Part shown: positions 59,877 to 64,000 of the stretch, one piece after another | Layout of the letters: each line of letters starts with the position of its first letter | Numbering within the stretch: the first letter of the stretch is position 1 | Origin: Paenibacillus farraposensis | GTDB taxonomy: Bacteria > Bacillota > Bacilli > Paenibacillales > Paenibacillaceae | Reading direction: 5' to 3' | DNA length: 64,000 nucleotides | Assembly: GCF_020736845.1 (NCBI RefSeq) | Contig: NZ_JAFFQR010000084.1 | Location: 652-64,651 of the forward strand | The notes under the pieces: generated by a model | Told to the model about the DNA's origin: nothing | Databases searched by the model: none | Seen by the model: only the letters and a program-made list of their open reading frames with translations | Translations under genes and position numbers: made by a program

Positions 59877-59929
59877 AAGGGGCTGTTGGGACTGGATTAT
59901 CCGTCGGTACCCTTTTGGGACAGCCCCTT
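59877..59929 (+). terminator. Hairpin at the right end of the cassette
   Basis: AAGGGGCTGT and ACAGCCCCTT form a perfect 10-bp stem with a long loop; TTTAAAG follows. It includes the right inverted repeat and may also end the small-gene transcript. Confidence 0.55.
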
Positions 59930-60009
59930 TAAAGCGACCGCTTCGCTTGCACAGCACCTTTCCGCCCACTCCGTTTTATATGCGCATTTTTTAAGTGCAG
60001 CCTATATTT

Positions 60010-61824
60010 TTATGAGATAGGAGGGGCGGGTTTTACGATCAATGGCAGTGTCAGTCTTACTTTGGTTCCCTCGCCTTTTTTGCTGGAAATGGTTACGCCA
60101 TACGCTTCTCCATAGAGAAGGGTGATGCGATTGTGTACATTTTGAATGCCGATGCCAGTGAACAGTTGGCGCTTGCTCTTGGGATTGGGTAGTCCGTCCT
60201 TTGCCGTATGGCCATCCAAATCCATCCCGTCCCCATCGTCGACGACCTCGCAGATCAATGTATCCTCCGTTTTGGACACCAATATATAGATGTACCCTGT
60301 GCTTTTCTCATTAAACGCATGGAAAAAAGCATTTTCAATAAAAGGCTGAATGATCAGCTTGGGTACATGGTATTCCAGACAATCTGGCGATACAAAATAA
60401 TTTACCTGTATCCGCTGTCCATAGCGCACATGGTTGATGAACACATAGTTTTGCATGTTGGCCATTTTTTGCTCAATCGTAATCGTCTCACTTACATTAC
60501 TGATTGTATTTTGCAGCAAGGAAATGAGTGCGTTAATCGTCTCGGCGGCGGTTTCCTTGTTTCCTTTGAGCACCAGCATTTTGATCGATGCCAATGTGTT
60601 GTACAGGAAATGCGGATTGATCTGCCGCTGCAGCGCGGCAAGCTCTGCGTTGCGCTGTTCTTTTTGTGTCTCCAGCAGCTTGTGGATATAGTCATTCAGC
60701 TCATCCAGCATGTAATTGTAGGCATGGCTTAACTGTCTGACTTCATAGCTGCCCGTTTCCGGGATATAATTATCAAAATTTTTTTCGCGGATGGTTGACA
60801 TCTGCTTCACCAGCTGAGTCAGAGAACGAATCAGGCGACGGGAAATCAGAAAAACGATCAGCAAAGCAATCAGCACGATGGCGATACAGATAAATACCAC
60901 GGATTTGACATCAATAATTTGCCCAATCGCCGTTTGTCTGTCGATCATGTTGACCAGGTAAAAATCATACGCAGGAATATAGTTGGAAAGAAGGATACTG
61001 TCCTTGTTCATCACATCCGCATTCATGTAATTTAGCCCTTGCTCATTGATTTGGGTCGCATAGCCCAGCAACTCACGGGAGTGTTGTCCGATCAAGTCCT
61101 GGCGGTTGCTCGACACGATGAGACCCGATTTGTCCAAAATAAGAACATCATTGCCGTTGCTGGTGAAATTGTTATAGAAGCGGCGAAATTCCGGCTCGCG
61201 AATAGCAATGTAGATCATGCCGTATAAAGTGCCGCTGGTTCGTTCCATAAATGCTTTAGAAGCGATAATGTAGGGTGTCGGCTTCTGTCCGGTATGCTTC
61301 ATTTGCTGACGCATGAGATCCGTATCCAACTGATACATAAGCTGTGTCGGCTGTGCCGTGCTTCGGACTGTAATCAAACTGTTCTTGAGCTCCTCCGCAG
61401 TTACCGGCCAGTAAGACGCGTCAGAATAGAAGTTTCGGCCATTCATGCCTGTAACGGCGACACCGACATCATAGGCATCAACGTTGGATTTAATCTGTTT
61501 CATCTGCTGTGCCATACCAAAGTAGATGCGGGCTGAGTGAATGGAGTCGGCTTGGCCGCCAGTCAGGTAGTTTTTGACCGTCCCGTTTTCCGAAGCATGG
61601 GTGACGGCATTCACAATCGAGTCGTTGAACGATTCAAAGCTGGACTGAATCTGGCTGAGTACCTTGGCATTCGTAATACTGAAGGTGTCGGCAAATAGCC
61701 GTTCAGACATTCGAATCGTCACCAAAGTGGTCAGCAACGACACCGCAGTGATACTGACCACCATCACAACAAAGATTTTGAAAAATAAGCCCTGAAATTT
61801 GATTTTATGAATATACCTTTTCAT
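60010..61824 (-). CDS. Sensor histidine kinase, YesM type
   Basis: This 604-residue membrane kinase has a first membrane segment near 14-36, a large extracytoplasmic sensor (dCache-like) domain and a second segment near 303-325. A HAMP domain follows. The His-kinase domain has the acceptor His in QRQINPHFLYNTLASIKML and the ATPase motifs LIIQPFIENAFFHAF and GIGIQNVHNRI. Such kinases usually control sugar importers with an AraC-type partner, here encoded upstream at 61864-63426. The importer-lacZ operon follows beyond the cassette. Confidence 0.93.
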   Translation of the reverse strand: MKRYIHKIKFQGLFFKIFVVMVVSITAVSLLTTLVTIRMSERLFADTFSITNAKVLSQIQSSFESFNDSIVNAVTHASENGTVKNYLTGGQADSIHSARIYFGMAQQMKQIKSNVDAYDVGVAVTGMNGRNFYSDASYWPVTAEELKNSLITVRSTAQPTQLMYQLDTDLMRQQMKHTGQKPTPYIIASKAFMERTSGTLYGMIYIAIREPEFRRFYNNFTSNGNDVLILDKSGLIVSSNRQDLIGQHSRELLGYATQINEQGLNYMNADVMNKDSILLSNYIPAYDFYLVNMIDRQTAIGQIIDVKSVVFICIAIVLIALLIVFLISRRLIRSLTQLVKQMSTIREKNFDNYIPETGSYEVRQLSHAYNYMLDELNDYIHKLLETQKEQRNAELAALQRQINPHFLYNTLASIKMLVLKGNKETAAETINALISLLQNTISNVSETITIEQKMANMQNYVFINHVRYGQRIQVNYFVSPDCLEYHVPKLIIQPFIENAFFHAFNEKSTGYIYILVSKTEDTLICEVVDDGDGMDLDGHTAKDGLPNPKSKRQLFTGIGIQNVHNRITLLYGEAYGVTISSKKGEGTKVRLTLPLIVKPAPPIS

Positions 61825-61863
61825 TGTCAGTCTCTTTTCTGCTGCAGATATGGGCTTGCTCTC

Positions 61864-63426
61864 TTAATGGAGGTGCTCCCGGCGGTATTGACTGGGGGAG
61901 TAACCCGTCACCTTTTTGAACACCTTGGTAAAATAGCTGGGGTCCGAATAACCAACCATGCTGCTAATATCAGAAATGGATGTTGTACCTGACCGCAGCA
62001 GCTCAGCAGCCTTTTCCACTCGGATTTTGTTCAAGTATTCGCTGAAACCCTCTGTATGGTGTGCTGTAAAGTAACTGGACAAATAGGAAGGATTAAAATG
62101 GAAATATTGTCCAAGTGTCTTCAGGTTGAGCGGTTCCGCATGGTGCTCCTTGATATATTCCAGCAGTTTTTTCATGTTTGTGCTGCTTCCTTGCTGTGTT
62201 TTGGCGATGATCTGCCTGTCCGCTTCCTCCAAAAAAGTCTCCAGCAGACGCACGGCTTCATGTACGTGAAGCGCATCATGAATCGCTTTAAAATAGGCGT
62301 ATTTGGCTGCATCCAGTTCTTTCATATCATATCCCTGATTTCCAAGCAAAATCGTAATGTTGAACACGATGTTCCCGAGAAGCGATTTGAATTCAAAAGC
62401 AGTCGAGTTATAGTTACGCGACATGGCTGCTACATAGGATCTCAAATCCGCAAAAGCCGTATCAAAATGCTCGTGCTTCATCTCCTCTGTGAATTGCTTC
62501 AAGTTAAACGAGCTGTTCACTTGAACTGGCCGGGGGAGTTTGTCTTCCATCAGCAGCGCTGTTTCCGGGAAATAAAAGCGGTAGCTCAGCAGCTTTGGCA
62601 GTTCTTCCTGGTAAACCTCGCTAATCCGATTAAAATCATCAAACAGGCGGCTGGCCACCCAGCCTATCTGTGGATCGGCCTGCTTCGTCTCCTGAGCCAC
62701 TTCCCTGACTGCAGCCATCCAGGATTCTACCTCCCGCGGATCAAGATTAGCCAAAAAAACAGCCGCATGGGCGTCAGTTGCTGGCAATTGTCGAAGTTGG
62801 ATTTGTTCACAGGCAGATGCCACCCGATCCGTTAGCCTGGAAAACAGGTCTGAGGCAGAGTAGAAACGGCCTGCACCTTGCTGTGCCGATTGTTCTATAC
62901 CTATAAGTGCAAAACGCGCAAAAGGAAATGTCTGCTTCAGTAGTTCAGCATCGTAGTCTATGCTATAGCCGGAAATGAGTTTGTCTATCACATGATCCAT
63001 CGTGATCGGATGATCACCGGCATCGGCCTGATATTGAATGGATGGTATTTTGCGAGCCGTTCTCTGGAGCACCTGAAGCAGCTCGTCCGTGTCCAGCTTG
63101 GGCTTTAAAATATAGTCAGCGACACCTTGCTGAAAGGTGGATCGCACGTAATTGAACTCGCCGTAGCTGCTGAGCACAATAACTTCGATATCCGGATAGT
63201 TCTGTTTGACGATACGCGTCAGTTCCTCCCCGTCCATGACAGGCATCACGATATCTGTGATGACAATATGAGGGCGCAGGGATTCAATCAGTTCCAGCGC
63301 TTCTTTCCCGTTGGAGGCCTCGCCCACAATCCGAAATCCATACTGTTCCCACGATAAATGGTGTCTGATTCCTTGTCGTACCAATATCTCATCATCTACA
63401 ATCAAAATGTTGCATAGCTCGTTCAT
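61864..63426 (-). CDS. Response regulator with AraC-type DNA-binding domain, YesN type
   Basis: This 520-residue regulator has an N-terminal receiver (ILIVDDEILVRQGIRHHL; phospho-Asp in IVITDIVMPVMDGEEL). A long helical middle follows, then two AraC helix-turn-helix motifs in the last 100 residues (NLKTLGQYFHFNPSYLSSYF, SISDISSMVGYSDPSYFTKV). I chose the ATG at 63426 with GGAG nine bases upstream; longer frames from 63522 or 63441 start less well. It precedes its kinase gene by 39 bp. It probably activates the importer-lacZ operon. Confidence 0.92.
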   Translation of the reverse strand: MNELCNILIVDDEILVRQGIRHHLSWEQYGFRIVGEASNGKEALELIESLRPHIVITDIVMPVMDGEELTRIVKQNYPDIEVIVLSSYGEFNYVRSTFQQGVADYILKPKLDTDELLQVLQRTARKIPSIQYQADAGDHPITMDHVIDKLISGYSIDYDAELLKQTFPFARFALIGIEQSAQQGAGRFYSASDLFSRLTDRVASACEQIQLRQLPATDAHAAVFLANLDPREVESWMAAVREVAQETKQADPQIGWVASRLFDDFNRISEVYQEELPKLLSYRFYFPETALLMEDKLPRPVQVNSSFNLKQFTEEMKHEHFDTAFADLRSYVAAMSRNYNSTAFEFKSLLGNIVFNITILLGNQGYDMKELDAAKYAYFKAIHDALHVHEAVRLLETFLEEADRQIIAKTQQGSSTNMKKLLEYIKEHHAEPLNLKTLGQYFHFNPSYLSSYFTAHHTEGFSEYLNKIRVEKAAELLRSGTTSISDISSMVGYSDPSYFTKVFKKVTGYSPSQYRREHLH

Positions 63427-63527
63427 GCCAGCACGCTCCATAATTATATCTATTCGAGGATTTTGCAAAAATCCTGATTCAAAAAAGCTCCCATCAAGGT
63501 AGATATTTATCATTAGAGGCATACGTT

Positions 63528-63541
63528 TGACAACGCTTCCA
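63528..63541 (-). promoter_or_regulatory. cre site upstream of the YesN-type regulator
   Basis: On the minus strand TGGAAGCGTTGTCA matches the cre consensus TGWAANCGNTNWCA at 13 of 14 positions, about 100 bp before the regulator start. Repression here would lower the regulators as well as the operon they control. Confidence 0.6.
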
Positions 63542-63684
63542 ACTTAATTCAAATATAAAAGTATCTAATCTTTACATGCTAACATAAACCACACAGGAAT
63601 CCAAAAATATCTTGAACCAAGCCTTTCTTTTGATATCGGCTGGTGGACCAATGGGGATTATATGAAGAACAAACTGTATATATG

Positions 63685-63725
63685 TGAAAAAGCAGTGGAA
63701 AAGCAATCCTACTTCTCCGCTGCTT
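63685..63725 (-). terminator. Terminator of the MFS transporter gene
   Basis: On the minus strand AAGCAGCGGA and TCCACTGCTT form a stem with one G-T pair, followed by five T. Confidence 0.65.
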
Positions 63726-63768
63726 CCTATGATCAGCTTTTTCTGGTTGTTCACGCATCACCCATCGT

Positions 63769-64000
63769 TTACGAAGCTCGAGTGATTGTTTTTTTCAGGA
63801 ATACTCCATATGAAATCGCTCCCATAACGAGCAAGGATGCTCCCAGTAAAAATACATTATTAAAGCTTCCGGTTGTATCCAAAATGTATCCGGTTGCAAT
63901 AGGTGCCAAAGCAGCGCCCAAAAAACCACCAAAGTTTTGAATAGCGCCCAGCGATGCAACTTGTTCCCTCGGAGCAATATCGGCTGCCAACGTCCAGATG
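63769..64000 (-). CDS. MFS transporter, C-terminal part (cut by window edge)
   Basis: The last ~76 residues of a major facilitator protein are visible. IAPREQVASLGAIQNFGGFL and GAALAPIATGYILD form one membrane segment and loop, and FNNVFLLGASLLVMGAISYG forms the last helix, ending KKTITRAS. The pattern resembles the anion:cation symporter (hexuronate/glucarate) group, but the substrate cannot be judged from this piece. The gene continues beyond the right edge. Confidence 0.85.
   Translation of the reverse strand, partial: IWTLAADIAPREQVASLGAIQNFGGFLGAALAPIATGYILDTTGSFNNVFLLGASLLVMGAISYGVFLKKTITRAS

Larger units (their letters stand above)
59190..59927. mobile_element. 738-bp cassette bounded by a perfect 16-bp inverted repeat
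   Basis: GGGGCTGTCCCAAAAG (59190-59205) recurs as its exact reverse complement at 59912-59927. Such sequences resemble, from memory, the ends of IS1182-type elements common in Paenibacillus. There is no transposase inside; instead it holds two small-protein genes. It may be a non-autonomous element or a cassette left between two IS ends. From 58919 to 59189 I see no gene. Confidence 0.5.

Overview
The window looks like a chromosomal stretch of a Paenibacillus, most likely of the P. polymyxa group. The reasons are Firmicute gene orders (hprK-lgt-ppaX-yvoF-his; rapZ-yvcK-whiA-HPr; cggR-gapA-pgk-tpiA-gpmI-eno), strong AGGAGG ribosome binding sites, frequent TTG starts, YesM/YesN-type two-component pairs and a secreted pectate lyase. 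The species call is inference.

Region 1 (1-38.3 kb) is conserved core. It holds a Phe-Tyr-Lys tRNA cluster, a PucR-type regulator, an MsmX/UgpC-type ABC ATPase, hprK, lgt, a ppaX cut down to its first third, yvoF, a membrane acyltransferase and a nine-gene his operon (hisZ, G, D, B, H, A, F, IE, J; no hisC here). Then come a TPR protein with a C-terminal helix-turn-helix, trxB, a ROK glucokinase, rapZ-yvcK-whiA-HPr, two secreted proteins, clpP with a CtsR operator, tRNA-Arg, the cggR-gapA glycolysis cluster, secG, rnr, smpB and ssrA (tmRNA).

Region 2 (38.3-44.9 kb) is accessory. It is bracketed by the true 3' end of ssrA and a decayed direct copy of that end at 44.84-44.90 kb, so it is probably an old genomic island integrated at ssrA. 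It carries an IS3 relic, a pectate lyase with an amber stop before its C-terminal domain, a VOC protein, an MBL-fold hydrolase and a quinone-response-like operon (DUF896, DoxX, ring-cleaving dioxygenase) behind a palindromic operator.

Region 3 (45-52.4 kb) mixes working genes with wreckage. Working genes are a GT2 glycosyltransferase, a 2-hydroxycarboxylate transporter divergent from a DcuS/CitA-type two-component system, and a Spo0E-like phosphatase. Broken ones are a CPBP protease, an IS110 transposase, a phytase tail and a truncated AimR-like peptide receptor. A 40-codon ORF overlapping the end of that receptor looks like an intact arbitrium-type signal peptide gene ending in GIIGGA. This is the most interesting item in the window.

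Region 4 (52.6-64 kb) is a galactoside-use locus on the minus strand: YesN/YesM-type regulators, a sugar ABC importer without its own ATPase, and a GH2 beta-galactosidase. A 738-bp cassette bounded by a perfect 16-bp inverted repeat, holding two small-protein genes, interrupts it. An MFS transporter runs off the right edge.

Catabolite repression ties several parts together. HprK and an HPr-like protein with both His15 and Ser46 are encoded here. Three sites matching 13 of 14 positions of the cre consensus lie upstream of the carboxylate transporter, the sugar-binding protein and yesN. The MsmX-type ATPase at 1.7 kb is a plausible energiser for the orphan importer at 56-59 kb.
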